Notes under the pieces: generated by a model | What the model saw: the letters and a program-made list of their open reading frames with translations, nothing else | Databases searched by the model: none | What the model was told of the DNA's origin: nothing | DNA from: Deltaproteobacteria bacterium | GTDB taxonomy: Bacteria; Myxococcota_A; Polyangia; DRWM01; JAAZOP01 | DNA length: 39,643 nucleotides | Direction of reading: 5' to 3' | Assembly: GCA_016930215.1 (NCBI GenBank) | Contig: JAFGHH010000320.1 | Location: 1-39,643, forward strand | Made by a program: the position numbers and the translations under genes | Shown here: piece by piece, positions 1 to 11,880 of the stretch | Layout: each line of letters begins with the position of its first letter | Position numbering within the stretch: position 1 is the first letter of the stretch

Positions 1-1589
1 CCCACGACCACGATCGTCGCCTTGAACACCGCCGCCACGTCGCGCGGCGGGAAGACGGTGTTGTGGAACGTCACGTCGAACACCACGTGGGTGCCCGGCT
101 GCACCTGGTAGAACGTGGTGTCGTCCCAGCGGTCGGCGCCGTCGGGCGGGACCGCGCGAACCGGGGTGATGTGCGTGATGAACAGCCGCGCGTCGAAGTC
201 GTACAGGTCGGTCGCGTCGTCCTCGGTCGTGGTGCTCACGTCCTGCGGCGTGAAATGCGCCAGCGTCTCGATCATGTTGACGATGCTGGTGGATACCGTG
301 CCGTCCGGCGTGATCGCCACCAGCGGCGCTCCCGTGGCATCGACGGTGCCGGTGTCGACCGCCAGCTGCGCCTGGTACTCGTACGGGTAGTCGGGGGACG
401 TGCTGCCGCAGCGGGCGCAGACGCCGACGACCCGCGCGCCGATGCCCAGCAGCTCGCTCAGCGCGTCGGCGTAGTACGGCGCGGTGAAGTAGTAGTCCTC
501 CTCGCTCGTGTTCGTCGGGTTGCCGGGGTAGTTGTGCCACGGCGCGTCGCCCACCAGGACGACGATCGGCAGCGCGCCCGGCCGGAAGCACGGATAGCCC
601 CGCCGCGGGCTCGGCTCGTCCGGGATCGCCGGGCACGTCTTGTCGGGAATGCTGGCCCCGCCCTCGTGGGTGCCGCGGCCCGAGGCGGTCATCCACAGCG
701 CCGGGACGTAGCTCTCCGACCAGTCGGCGCCGTAGCCGCGGTCCCGTGTGGCGACCCGCGACAACGCCGATTGCACCGCCGAGTCGCTCTCCGTGATGTC
801 CTGGTCGTGCCAGTACGGCTGGTCGACCCCCATCCACGACCCGTCGTCGCCGTAGGGGTCCGTCGGGTAGTCGTTGAACGCCCCGACCCCCATCTGCACG
901 TCCGGGATCGCCGCCCGCAGGCCGGGGACGATCGTCGAGGCCAGCGAGCTGACGACGTTCTCGATCGTGCCGTCCATCGAGCCGGTCGAGTCCATCAGGA
1001 AGTAGACGTCGGCCACCTGCAGGTCGGTGCCGAAGGTCAGCTCGCGGTGCTGCTCCGGCTCCATGTACGGCAGGACCACGAAGAAGTCGTCGACGGAGAT
1101 CGACGAGCCGGAATCCAGCGGGTCGGAGCCGTAGGCGGTCTCGCCCAGGTCGGTCACCGTGTCGCCGTCGCTGTCGGGGTTGAGCGGGTCGGTGTGGTAC
1201 CGCCCGTGCTCCTCGTCGTCGCCCAGCCCGTCGTTGTCGCTGTCCCGATCGAGGGAGTCGGGCACGCCGTCGCCGTCGGTGTCGCGGGGGTAGTTGCAGA
1301 AATCCCCGCCGTTGTCGGCCTCGTCGCGGTCCGGGATCGTGTCGCCGTCCGAATCGTCGTCGAGGTGGTTGGGCACGGTGTCGCCGTCGGTGTCCGCCGT
1401 CGACTCGTACTGATCGGCGATCGTGTCCCCGTCGCTGTCGGTGAGCATCGAGCAGGGCAGGATGTCCACGCGCGCGACGTCGTCGCGGCCGCCGTCCGTC
1501 GGGTAGTAGGGGTCGTCGTTCGGCGAGCAGCCGACCGCCAGCCCCGCCAGGCAGACGGCGATTCCGATGGTCCGTCGAAGACCGAGCAT
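1..1589 (-). CDS. VWA-domain lipoprotein with thrombospondin type-3-like Ca-binding repeats (partial, 3' end beyond left edge)
   Basis: Minus-strand translation from ATG at 1589: [26 protein letters not shown] (lipobox LAVGC), then [28 protein letters not shown] repeats, then VWA MIDAS-type [14 protein letters not shown]-like GGAGGAAG upstream. Not in the ORF track because it is open at the edge. Confidence 0.9.
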   Translation of the reverse strand, partial: MLGLRRTIGIAVCLAGLAVGCSPNDDPYYPTDGGRDDVARVDILPCSMLTDSDGDTIADQYESTADTDGDTVPNHLDDDSDGDTIPDRDEADNGGDFCNYPRDTDGDGVPDSLDRDSDNDGLGDDEEHGRYHTDPLNPDSDGDTVTDLGETAYGSDPLDSGSSISVDDFFVVLPYMEPEQHRELTFGTDLQVADVYFLMDSTGSMDGTIENVVSSLASTIVPGLRAAIPDVQMGVGAFNDYPTDPYGDDGSWMGVDQPYWHDQDITESDSAVQSALSRVATRDRGYGADWSESYVPALWMTASGRGTHEGGASIPDKTCPAIPDEPSPRRGYPCFRPGALPIVVLVGDAPWHNYPGNPTNTSEEDYYFTAPYYADALSELLGIGARVVGVCARCGSTSPDYPYEYQAQLAVDTGTVDATGAPLVAITPDGTVSTSIVNMIETLAHFTPQDVSTTTEDDATDLYDFDARLFITHITPVRAVPPDGADRWDDTTFYQVQPGTHVVFDVTFHNTVFPPRDVAAVFKATIVVV

Positions 1590-1698
1590 CTGCGCTTCCT
1601 CCCCGGCCGGGCACCGTCCCCGCCGTTCTCAGGTTGATTCTGACCCGCCGGCACCTGCGGTGCAAGCTCGGGGATGGGACGGGGGGATTCCGGGCGGG

Positions 1699-2769
<1,071 letters not shown>

Positions 2770-2791
2770 CGCCCGCCCGCTCCGTCCCGCC

Positions 2792-3721
2792 TCAGCCGGT
2801 CGCCTCGGCGCAGGTCCGATTCCGCCCTTCGGTTCTTGCCCGATACAGCAGCCGGTCCGCCGCGTCAATCAATCCGTCCTCGGTCAACGCGGACCCGCCC
2901 CGGAACGTCGCCGCCCCGATGCTCACCGTCACCGCCAGCTCCCCGCCCGTGGCGTCCACCCGCAGCCGCTCGACCGAGGTGCGGATCCGTTCGGCCAGCA
3001 CCATCACCCCGGGCGGCGGGATCTCCCGCAACAGCACCGCGAACATCTCGTCGGCGAACCGGGCCAGCACGTCCTCCGACCGGACCTGGGCCCGCGTCCG
3101 CAGCGCCAGCTCCACCAGCATCCGGTCCCCCAGCGACCGGCCGCGGGACTCGACCAGCTCCGGCAACCCGTCGACCTCGATCAGCAGCAGGGCGACCAGC
3201 GAGCGGTGGCGCCGGGCGTAGGCCACCTCCGCCTGCAGCCGGTCCTCGAAGTAGCGCCGGTTGTACAGCCGCGTCAGCGGGTCCCGCACCGACATCTCGT
3301 AGACCCGCGCCTGGTGCTCCGTGTCCACCTCGGCCTGCCGCACGAACTTCAGCACCGTGTGTCCGAACAGGATCCGGTCGCCCTCCTGCAGCATCCGGCG
3401 CTCGATCAGCTCGCCGTTGACCGTCGTCCCGTTCGTGCTGCCCAGGTCCTCGAGCTGCCAGGCGCCGTCCGGTTGCGCGACCAGCCGCGCGTGCCGCCGC
3501 GAGACCCCGTCGTCGCCCAGGCGAACGTCGCACCCCGGGTCGCGCCCGAAGGTCAGCTCCGAGATGTCCAGCGGCACGAGCGTACCCACCGCCGAGCCGC
3601 TCAGCACCACCAGCAGGGACCGCTGCCCCCGGGTCCGCCGCAGCCGCTCCTCCAGCCGGCCGGTGTCGAGGTCGGCCGACGTCGTCGGGGGCGCTTCGTC
3701 CTGCAGTTGGTCCACCGTCAC
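2792..3721 (-). CDS. FHA-degenerate GGDEF protein
   Basis: FHA (FGRDPGCDV...GVSRRHARL...LEDLGSTNGTTVNG) and a GGDEF-like fold with RSED-VLARF-ADEMF in place of GG(D/E)EF. GTG start at 3721 has GGGAGGAG upstream. Confidence 0.88.
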   Translation of the reverse strand: MTVDQLQDEAPPTTSADLDTGRLEERLRRTRGQRSLLVVLSGSAVGTLVPLDISELTFGRDPGCDVRLGDDGVSRRHARLVAQPDGAWQLEDLGSTNGTTVNGELIERRMLQEGDRILFGHTVLKFVRQAEVDTEHQARVYEMSVRDPLTRLYNRRYFEDRLQAEVAYARRHRSLVALLLIEVDGLPELVESRGRSLGDRMLVELALRTRAQVRSEDVLARFADEMFAVLLREIPPPGVMVLAERIRTSVERLRVDATGGELAVTVSIGAATFRGGSALTEDGLIDAADRLLYRARTEGRNRTCAEATG

Positions 3722-3824
3722 CCTCGCTCCTCCCGGCCCGCGCAACGGACGCATCATAGCGCGGGCGGGGGCGGACGACCAAGCGCGTTGCTTTCCGGGC
3801 CCCCACGGCTATCATCGCCCCGCC

Positions 3825-4307
3825 ATGGATGCACGCAAGCACGGTTCGGTCCACGTCGTTCGTCTCGATCGCGGCGAGCCCGTGATCGCCTCCCTCACGG
3901 AGTACCTCGAGCGGGCCCGGATCCCCGGCGGCTCGGTGATCGGCCTGGGTGCCGTCGCGGACGCCGAGATCGGCTGCTACGATCCGGTACGTCGCGTCTA
4001 CGACCGCACGCGCATCCCGGAGACGCGCGAGCTGCTCTCGCTCGTCGGCTCGATCTCGCGGCTCGACGGCCGGCCGTTCCTCCACGCCCACGTCCTGCTC
4101 GGCGCCCCCGACCACTCGGTCGTCGGCGGGCACCTGTTCGAGGCGCGCGTGGCGATCACCGGCGAGTTCGTGATCCAGGGCGTGCCGATCCGCTCCGCAC
4201 GGCTGCCGGACGAGGACACCGGGCTCAAGCTGATGCGCTTCACCGCCCCCGTCCGGTCCCGGCGCCCGCGCGCCCGCCCGGCGCCCCGGCGGCGGAGCGC
4301 CCGATGA
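3825..4307 (+). CDS. PPC/DUF296-domain protein
   Basis: MDARKHGSVHVVRLDRGEPVIASLTEYLERARIPGGSVIGLGAVADAEIGCYD...LHAHVLLGAPDHSVVGGHLFEARV; PPC/DUF296-like pattern, Arg/Pro-rich C-terminus; ATGA overlap with next gene. Confidence 0.8.
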   Translation: MDARKHGSVHVVRLDRGEPVIASLTEYLERARIPGGSVIGLGAVADAEIGCYDPVRRVYDRTRIPETRELLSLVGSISRLDGRPFLHAHVLLGAPDHSVVGGHLFEARVAITGEFVIQGVPIRSARLPDEDTGLKLMRFTAPVRSRRPRARPAPRRRSAR

Positions 4308-6520
4308 GCGACGGGCGGTCCCCGACCGTGCCGGCCGACCTGCGGCTGTTCTTCGAGCCCCGCAACGTCGCCGTGGTCGGCGCCTCCGCCAACCCGACCA
4401 AGTGGGGCTACTACATCTTCCACAACACCGCGGCCGGCGGCTTCACCGGCCGCCTGTTCCCCGTCAACCGGTCCGGCGGCACCCTGTTCGGGCACCCGGT
4501 GCTGCCGACGGTCGAGGAGCTGCCGCAGGGCGAGGTCGACCTCGCGGTGGTCGTCGTCCCCCCCGACCAGGTGCCGGGCTGCGTCGAGGGGCTCGCCCGG
4601 CGCGGCGTCCGCGCCGCGTACGTCGTGACCGGCGGCTACTCCGAGACCGGCGCCGCGGGCGCCGCGCGCGAACGCGAGCTGGCGGCGCTCGCCACCCGTC
4701 ACGGCCTGCTGCTCGCCGGCCCCAACGGCCAGGGCCTGCTGTCCAACCCCGTCGGCCTCAGCTCGCAAATGGCCTTCGCCCGGCCGCCTCGCGGCGGCCT
4801 GTCGATGATCACCCAGAGCGGGAACATCGGCGCCACGCTGATGCACTACGCCCACGTCAGCGGCGTCGGCTTCTGCCGCCTGGTCTCGGTCGGCAACAGC
4901 GCGCTGCTCGGTGTCGAGGAGTTCCTCGCCTTCCTGGCCCAGGACGAGCGGACGACGGCGGTGGCGCTGTACGTCGAGGGGGTGCGGGACGGCCGGCGCT
5001 TCGCCGACGCGCTCCGGGACGCGGCCCTGCGCAAGCCGGTCGTGCTGCTCAAGGGCGGCCGCACGCCGGGCGGCGCCGCGGCCGCGCTCTCCCACACCGG
5101 CGCCCTGGCCGGCAACGCCGACCTGTTCGGCCGCCTCGTCGAGCAGCTCGGCGCCGTCGTCGTCCCGTCGCTCGACCGCCTGTTCGACGTCGCCGCCGCC
5201 TTCGCGGCCACCCCGCCCGTCGCCGGACCCCGCGTCGGCGTCGTCACGGTCGGCGGCGGCTGGGGCGTCGTCGCCGCCGACGCGATCCAGGAGCAGGGGC
5301 TCGAGCTGCCCGACCTCCCCCCGGCCGTCGTCGCCGAGCTGGACGGCGTGCTCCCCGACCGCTGGAGCCGCCGCAACCCGGTGGACCTGGCCGGCGACAT
5401 CGGCCCCGGCGCGATGCACCGCTGCGTGCAGGCCGTGGTCGAGTGCGGCGCGTACGACGCCGTCCTGCACCTCGGCGGCGGCCTCGTCGGCTTCGCCGGC
5501 GGCCTGATGCGCGAGTCGCCCCTCTACCCGCGCCAGGCGCTCGACATGGTCGTCGAGGAGGCCGCGCGGCGCGACCAGCGGCTCGGCGAGGCGCTCGCCC
5601 GCCTGGCCGGCCGCCCGGACTGCCCGTTGCTGTTCGCCAGCGACGCCGCCTCCAGCCCGACCGCCGCGCAGAACCCGGGCCTGACGGCGCTGCGCGCCCG
5701 CGGCGCGCTGGTCTACCCGTCGCCCGAGCGCGCGGTGCGGGCCCTGGCCGCGCTCGTGCGGCGTACCCGGACGCAGGCCGTGGCCGACGAGCCGCCGCCG
5801 CGCGGGGCGAGCTCCGAGGCGATCGCCGGTGCGGCGGCGCGGCTCGCGGCGGCCGCGGCGGCCGGTCGCGATCGGCTGGGAGAGGTCGAGGCGGCCGAGC
5901 TGCTCGGCGCCTGCGGCGTGCCGTTCGCCGCGCACCGCACCGCGGACGATCCGGCGGGGGCCGCGGCCGCCGCGCGGACCCTCGGGTACCCCGTCGTCCT
6001 CAAGGGAGCCGGCGGCGGGCTGGCCCACAAGTCGGACCGGGGCCTGGTCCTGCTCGGGCTGCGGGACGACGCCGCGGTGCGTGACGGGGCCGCGCGGCTG
6101 CTCGCGGAGACCGGTGTCGAGCAGGTCGTCGTCGCCCGGCAGATCTCCGGCCGTCGCGAGCTGCTGCTCGGCTGGCTGCGCGACGAGACCTTCGGCTCGG
6201 CCGGCGTCGTCGGCTTCGGCGGTGTGCTCACCGAGGCGGTCCGTGACGCCGCTTTCGTGCTGCTGCCCGTCTCGGCGTCGAAGCTCCGGGCGGCCCTCGG
6301 TGGTCTGCGGTCGCGGGCGCTCTTCGAGCGCTTCCGCGGCGAGGCACCGGCGGATTTCGAGGCCTTGGCCCGGGCGCTCAACGGCCTGTGGGAGCTGGGC
6401 CGCGCCGCCCCGTCGCTCGGGGCCATCGACCTCAATCCCGTCGTGCTCGACGCCGACGGGCGCCCGACGGCGGTCGACGCGCTGGTCACGCTGCGCCCCG
6501 CCCCGGGCGGCGGGGGCTGA
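4304..6520 (+). CDS. acetate/acyl-CoA ligase family protein, NDP-forming (fused CoA-binding/ligase and ATP-grasp)
   Basis: N-terminal FEPRNVAVVGASANPTKWGYYIF, LLKGGRTPGGAAAALSHTGALAGNADLF, C-terminal ATP-grasp-like GYPVVLKGAGGGLAHKSDRGLVLLGL...AIDLNPVVLD. Confidence 0.9.
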   Translation: MSDGRSPTVPADLRLFFEPRNVAVVGASANPTKWGYYIFHNTAAGGFTGRLFPVNRSGGTLFGHPVLPTVEELPQGEVDLAVVVVPPDQVPGCVEGLARRGVRAAYVVTGGYSETGAAGAARERELAALATRHGLLLAGPNGQGLLSNPVGLSSQMAFARPPRGGLSMITQSGNIGATLMHYAHVSGVGFCRLVSVGNSALLGVEEFLAFLAQDERTTAVALYVEGVRDGRRFADALRDAALRKPVVLLKGGRTPGGAAAALSHTGALAGNADLFGRLVEQLGAVVVPSLDRLFDVAAAFAATPPVAGPRVGVVTVGGGWGVVAADAIQEQGLELPDLPPAVVAELDGVLPDRWSRRNPVDLAGDIGPGAMHRCVQAVVECGAYDAVLHLGGGLVGFAGGLMRESPLYPRQALDMVVEEAARRDQRLGEALARLAGRPDCPLLFASDAASSPTAAQNPGLTALRARGALVYPSPERAVRALAALVRRTRTQAVADEPPPRGASSEAIAGAAARLAAAAAAGRDRLGEVEAAELLGACGVPFAAHRTADDPAGAAAAARTLGYPVVLKGAGGGLAHKSDRGLVLLGLRDDAAVRDGAARLLAETGVEQVVVARQISGRRELLLGWLRDETFGSAGVVGFGGVLTEAVRDAAFVLLPVSASKLRAALGGLRSRALFERFRGEAPADFEALARALNGLWELGRAAPSLGAIDLNPVVLDADGRPTAVDALVTLRPAPGGGG

Positions 6521-6524
6521 GGCG

Positions 6525-6908
6525 ATGGCGTTGCGGGTCGACTCCCGCGACGTGCTGGACCCCAACGCGCGGACGCGCCGGGCGTTCGCGGGCCGCATCG
6601 TCGGCCGCTTCCGCCGCGGCGGGCCCAACGCCTGGGACGACTACATCTACGAGGCGGAAGACGGCGGTCCGGTGGACGTGCTGCCGGGCGTGCCGATCCA
6701 ACTCGAGCCCCGCGGGGCGGAATTCCGCCTGCGCCGGCGCGGCCAGGTCGTGCGGGTGGCCTGGCAGGCGCCGCCGGAGGTGCTGGACGAGGTCGGGAAC
6801 GACGCGCGCGCACTGCGGCGGCGCTTCGTGGCCGAGTGCGTCGAGGGCTTCACGGAGGAGGCCGGCCAGGGCCCCGCGGCGATGATCGCCCGCAAGCTGC
6901 GCGGCTGA
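6525..6908 (+). CDS. hypothetical protein (127 aa)
   Basis: ORF MALRVDSRDVLDPNARTRRAF...AMIARKLRG starting 4 nt after the upstream stop; no family recognised. Confidence 0.65.
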   Translation: MALRVDSRDVLDPNARTRRAFAGRIVGRFRRGGPNAWDDYIYEAEDGGPVDVLPGVPIQLEPRGAEFRLRRRGQVVRVAWQAPPEVLDEVGNDARALRRRFVAECVEGFTEEAGQGPAAMIARKLRG

Positions 6909-6918
6909 TCTCCACCCC

Positions 6919-6940
6919 GGGACGGAAACGGGACGGAAAC
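6919..6940 (+). repeat. tandem direct repeat, 2 x 11 bp GGGACGGAAAC
   Basis: Exact copies at 6919-6929 and 6930-6940. Confidence 0.95.
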
Positions 6941-6946
6941 GGCCGG

Positions 6947-6975
6947 TTGACCTCGCGCGCCGGCAGGACTATCAG
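6947..6975 (+). promoter_or_regulatory. sigma70-type promoter upstream of kinase gene
   Basis: TTGACC (6947-6952), 17-bp spacer, TATCAG (6970-6975), 20 bp before the GTG. Confidence 0.55.
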
Positions 6976-6995
6976 GCGGTCGAGGGAGGTTCCCC

Positions 6996-8672
<1,677 letters not shown>

Positions 8673-8684
8673 GGAGTGCCCGCG

Positions 8685-10118
8685 ATGCACGTCTGTTTCG
8701 TCGCCACGGAGGCCGTGCCGTTCGCCAAGGTCGGCGGACTGGCCGACGTCATCGGCGCCCTGCCCGCCGCGCTGCGCGCCCTGGGACACCGCGTCACCGT
8801 GCTGCTGCCGTTCCACGGCGGCATCGACCCCCGCGCCCGCTCGCTGGCCCGCCGGCTGTCGCCCGTCCCCGTGACGCTCGGGCCGGCCTCCTGGCCCTTC
8901 GAGGTCTGGGAGGCGCGCCTGGGCACCGGCGTCGACGTCGTGCTGCTGCGCCAGCCCGCGCTGTTCGAGCAGCTGCCGATCTACACCGGCGGCCCCGCCG
9001 ACCCGCCGCGCTACGCCGCCTTCTGCCGCGCGGCCCTCGAGGTGCTGGCCGAGCGCGGCACGCCGGTCGACGTCCTCCACGCCCACGACTGGCCCGCCGC
9101 GCTCGCGCCGTACTACCTCGCCCGGGGCCTGCGCGAGCGTCCGGCGCTGGCCGGGACCCGCGTGCTGCTGACGATCCACAACATCGCCCACCAGCCGCTC
9201 GTCGAGGCCGGCGAGCTCGGGCGCCTGGACCTCCGTCCGGCCGACTTCCATCCCGGCGGCTTCGAGTTCTACGGCCGGATCAGCCCGCTCAAGGCCGGCG
9301 TGCTGTGGTCCGACCGCGTGACGACCGTCAGCCCGAGCTACGCGGCGGAGCTGTTGACCCCCGAGGGCGGACACGGCCTGGACGGCGTGCTGCGCGCGCT
9401 GCCGCGCCCCGTCGTCGGCATCCTCAACGCGCTCGACCCGCAGGTCTGGAATCCGTTCACCGACCCGCACCTGCCGCACGCCTTCTCCGCCGACGCGCTC
9501 GAGGGCAAGGCCGGGTGCAAGCTGGCGCTGCAGCGCCGCCTGGGACTCGAGCCGCGCCCGGAAGCCACCCTCGCCGCCGTCGTGGCCCGCCTCGCACCGC
9601 AGAAGGGCATCGATCTCGTCGCCGCCGTCGTGCCCCAGCTCGCCGCGGCCGACGTGCAGCTCGTCGTCGTCGGCGACGGCGACGCCCCGCTGCGCGAGGA
9701 GCTCGAGCGGCTGTCGGCCGCGGAGCCCGGCCGCGTGCGGCTGGTGACCGGCTTCGAGGAGCCGACGGCGCGACTGGCCTACGCCGGCAGCGACCTGTTC
9801 CTCGTCCCGTCGCGCTACGAGCCGTGCGGCCTGACCCAGCTGATCGCCATGCGCTACGGCTCGGTGCCCGTCGCCCGTCGCACCGGCGGCCTGGCCGACA
9901 CCGTGCTCGATGTCGATGCGCGCCTGGAGACCGGCACCGGCTTCACCTTCGATCCGGTCGATCCCGACGCGCTGCTGGGCGCCGTGCAGCGCGCCGTCGC
10001 CGCTCGCGCCGACCGTCCCGCCTGGGCGCGCCTCGTGCGCCGCCTGATGCGGCTGGACCATTCCTGGGACGTCGCCGCCCGGCAGTACGACGAGCTGTAC
10101 CGGACGCTCGGCGACTGA
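8685..10118 (+). CDS. glgA: glycogen synthase (GT5 type)
   Basis: MHVCFVATEAVPFAKVGGLADVIGALPAAL, YGRISPLKAGVLWSDRVTTVSPSYA, LAPQKGIDLV, SRYEPCGLTQLIAMRYGSVPVARRTGGLADTV. Confidence 0.93.
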   Translation: MHVCFVATEAVPFAKVGGLADVIGALPAALRALGHRVTVLLPFHGGIDPRARSLARRLSPVPVTLGPASWPFEVWEARLGTGVDVVLLRQPALFEQLPIYTGGPADPPRYAAFCRAALEVLAERGTPVDVLHAHDWPAALAPYYLARGLRERPALAGTRVLLTIHNIAHQPLVEAGELGRLDLRPADFHPGGFEFYGRISPLKAGVLWSDRVTTVSPSYAAELLTPEGGHGLDGVLRALPRPVVGILNALDPQVWNPFTDPHLPHAFSADALEGKAGCKLALQRRLGLEPRPEATLAAVVARLAPQKGIDLVAAVVPQLAAADVQLVVVGDGDAPLREELERLSAAEPGRVRLVTGFEEPTARLAYAGSDLFLVPSRYEPCGLTQLIAMRYGSVPVARRTGGLADTVLDVDARLETGTGFTFDPVDPDALLGAVQRAVAARADRPAWARLVRRLMRLDHSWDVAARQYDELYRTLGD

Positions 10119-10124
10119 CCCCGC

Positions 10125-10781
10125 TCAACGCGTTCCGAACCGCTCCACCGCCTCGCGGATCCGCCGCCCCGGGTCGCCCCCCTCCAGCAGCGTCGCGACC
10201 AGCGCCGCGGCGTGGGCCCCCGCGTCGCGCACGGCGGGCAGGTCGTCGAGGCCGAGACCGCCGATCGCCACCAGCGGCCGGGGGCTCGTCGCCGCGGCCG
10301 ACCGGAGCCCCGCGAGGCCCACCACGGGGTCGGCCCGCGCCTTGGTCCGCGTCGCGAACACCGGGCCGAAGCCCAGGTAGTCGACCGGCTCCCCGGCGGC
10401 GGCCTCGACCTGGGACGCGGAGTGCGTCGAGAGCCCGAGCAGCGGGCGCGGGCCGAGCAGCAGGCGCGCCTCGCGCGGCGGCAGGTCGTCCTGCCCCACG
10501 TGCGCTCCGTCGGCGGCCGCCAGCCGGGCGACATCGACCCGGTCGTTGACCACGAACGGCACGCCGGCCGCCCGGCAGAGCGGGGCCAGTGCGCGCGCCA
10601 GGCGCAGCAGCGCGCGGTCGTCGGCCCCCTTGGCGCGCAGTTGCAGTGCGGCGAGCGGCGCGGCGAGGAAGGCGGCGGCGGTCCGCTCCGGGTCGAGGCC
10701 GGCCGCGGCGCAGGCGTCGAGGTCCACGATCGCGTAGATCCCCCGCCGCAGCCCGACCCGTTCCCCGTTTCCGTTCGTCAT
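10125..10781 (-). CDS. thiE: thiamine-phosphate synthase
   Basis: GIYAIVDLD, LQLRAKGADDR, PFVVNDRVDVARLAAADGAHVGQDDLP, LLGLSTHSASQVEAA, VDYLGFGPVFATRTKA, LVAIGGLGLDDLP. Confidence 0.92.
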   Translation of the reverse strand: MTNGNGERVGLRRGIYAIVDLDACAAAGLDPERTAAAFLAAPLAALQLRAKGADDRALLRLARALAPLCRAAGVPFVVNDRVDVARLAAADGAHVGQDDLPPREARLLLGPRPLLGLSTHSASQVEAAAGEPVDYLGFGPVFATRTKARADPVVGLAGLRSAAATSPRPLVAIGGLGLDDLPAVRDAGAHAAALVATLLEGGDPGRRIREAVERFGTR

Positions 10782-10823
10782 TTCCTGTTCCTCCTCCCGT
10801 TCCCATCCCTCATTCCTCGTCCC

Positions 10824-10879
10824 CTGTTCCTTGTTCCTTGTTCCTCGTTCCCCGTTCCCCGTACCCCGTTCCCCGTACC
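10824..10879 (+). repeat. 8 tandem degenerate heptamers (NNGTWCC), with looser related sequence from about 10756
   Basis: CTGTTCC TTGTTCC TTGTTCC TCGTTCC CCGTTCC CCGTACC CCGTTCC CCGTACC in perfect 7-bp phase. Confidence 0.92.
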
Positions 10880-10881
10880 CG

Positions 10882-10911
10882 TTGAATCCCTCTGCCCGGT
10901 TCGCCTATTCT
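10882..10911 (+). promoter_or_regulatory. candidate sigma70-type promoter of lgt
   Basis: TTGAAT (10882-10887), 18 bp, TATTCT (10906-10911); GTG start at 10918. Confidence 0.5.
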
Positions 10912-10917
10912 CCCATC

Positions 10918-11817
10918 GTGCACCCCGTTCTGTTCAAGGTGCCACTGCTCGGATGGGAGGTCTACTCGTACGGCGTCCTGCTCGGGCTGTCGCTGCTGAC
11001 CGCCTGGTTCCTCGTGCACCGCTGGGCGCGGCGCGAGGGGCTGCCGCGGGAGACGGTGGCCGACACGTTCGTGATCGGGGCGGTGGCCGGGCTGCTGGGG
11101 GCGCGGCTGCTGTACGTGTTGATCAACCTCGGCGAGTTCGAGAACCCGCTGCGCATCGTGCAGATCGGCCAGGGCGGCCTGACCGCCTGGGGCGGCCTGC
11201 TGGGCGGAGCGCTCGCCTCGTGGCTGTTCCTGCGGCGCAAGCGGCTGCGCGCGTGGCCCTGGTTCGACGCCGCCACCCCCGCCGTGATGCTCGGGCTCAG
11301 CTTCACCGGCCTCGGCTCGTTCCTCCACGGCTCGGACTTCGGTCGCCCGACGGAGACGCTGGCCTGGGCCGTGCAGTTCCCGGCCGGGACGCCGGCCTTC
11401 GAGTGGCACGACCGGGCCTACGGGCTGGCGGCGCAGGGCATCGAGTGGTCGCGGCCGATGCACCCGGTGCAGCTCTACGCGACCGTGGTCGGCCTGTTGC
11501 TGTTCGGCCTGGTGCTGCTGGTGCGCCGTCGTCGGACCTTCGGCGGCCAGGTCTGCCTGCTCGGCACGATCGCCTTCTCGGGCGCGGTCTTCGTGCTGGA
11601 GACCTTCCGCGGGGACCCCAAGCGCGGCTGGGTCTGGCTGTGGTCGATCTCGCAGGTCATCGCGCTGGCGGTCTGCATCGCCGCCGTCGCCGTCTACGTC
11701 GTCTTGTGGCGTCGCGCCCGCCGCGATCCGACCCGGGCCTTCGAGATGGGCTCCGGCCTCGAAGCGGCGATCGAGGAGGACCGGCAGTCCCGTGCCTCCC
11801 GTCCCCCGCCCGAGTGA
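10918..11817 (+). CDS. lgt: prolipoprotein diacylglyceryl transferase
   Basis: GTG start; VHPVLFKVPLLGWEVYSYGVLLGLSLL, GARLLYVL, GQGGLTAWGGLLGG, GSFLHGSDFGRPTE, MHPVQLYATVVGLLLF; multiple TM segments. Confidence 0.92.
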   Translation: MHPVLFKVPLLGWEVYSYGVLLGLSLLTAWFLVHRWARREGLPRETVADTFVIGAVAGLLGARLLYVLINLGEFENPLRIVQIGQGGLTAWGGLLGGALASWLFLRRKRLRAWPWFDAATPAVMLGLSFTGLGSFLHGSDFGRPTETLAWAVQFPAGTPAFEWHDRAYGLAAQGIEWSRPMHPVQLYATVVGLLLFGLVLLVRRRRTFGGQVCLLGTIAFSGAVFVLETFRGDPKRGWVWLWSISQVIALAVCIAAVAVYVVLWRRARRDPTRAFEMGSGLEAAIEEDRQSRASRPPPE

Positions 11818-11880
11818 CCGCCGCGCCGGACCGGGTCCCACCGTGAGGACGAGCTGGCGGCGAGCGACCGTGAAGGGCGG

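Noticed and set aside
63-1637. 524-aa plus-strand ORF
   Set aside because: Arg/Val-rich translation without domains, antisense to the clear VWA/TSP3 CDS.
1651-1663. GCACC-TGC-GGTGC palindrome between the GGDEF and VWA genes
   Set aside because: Short stem, no T-run; expected by chance at this GC content.
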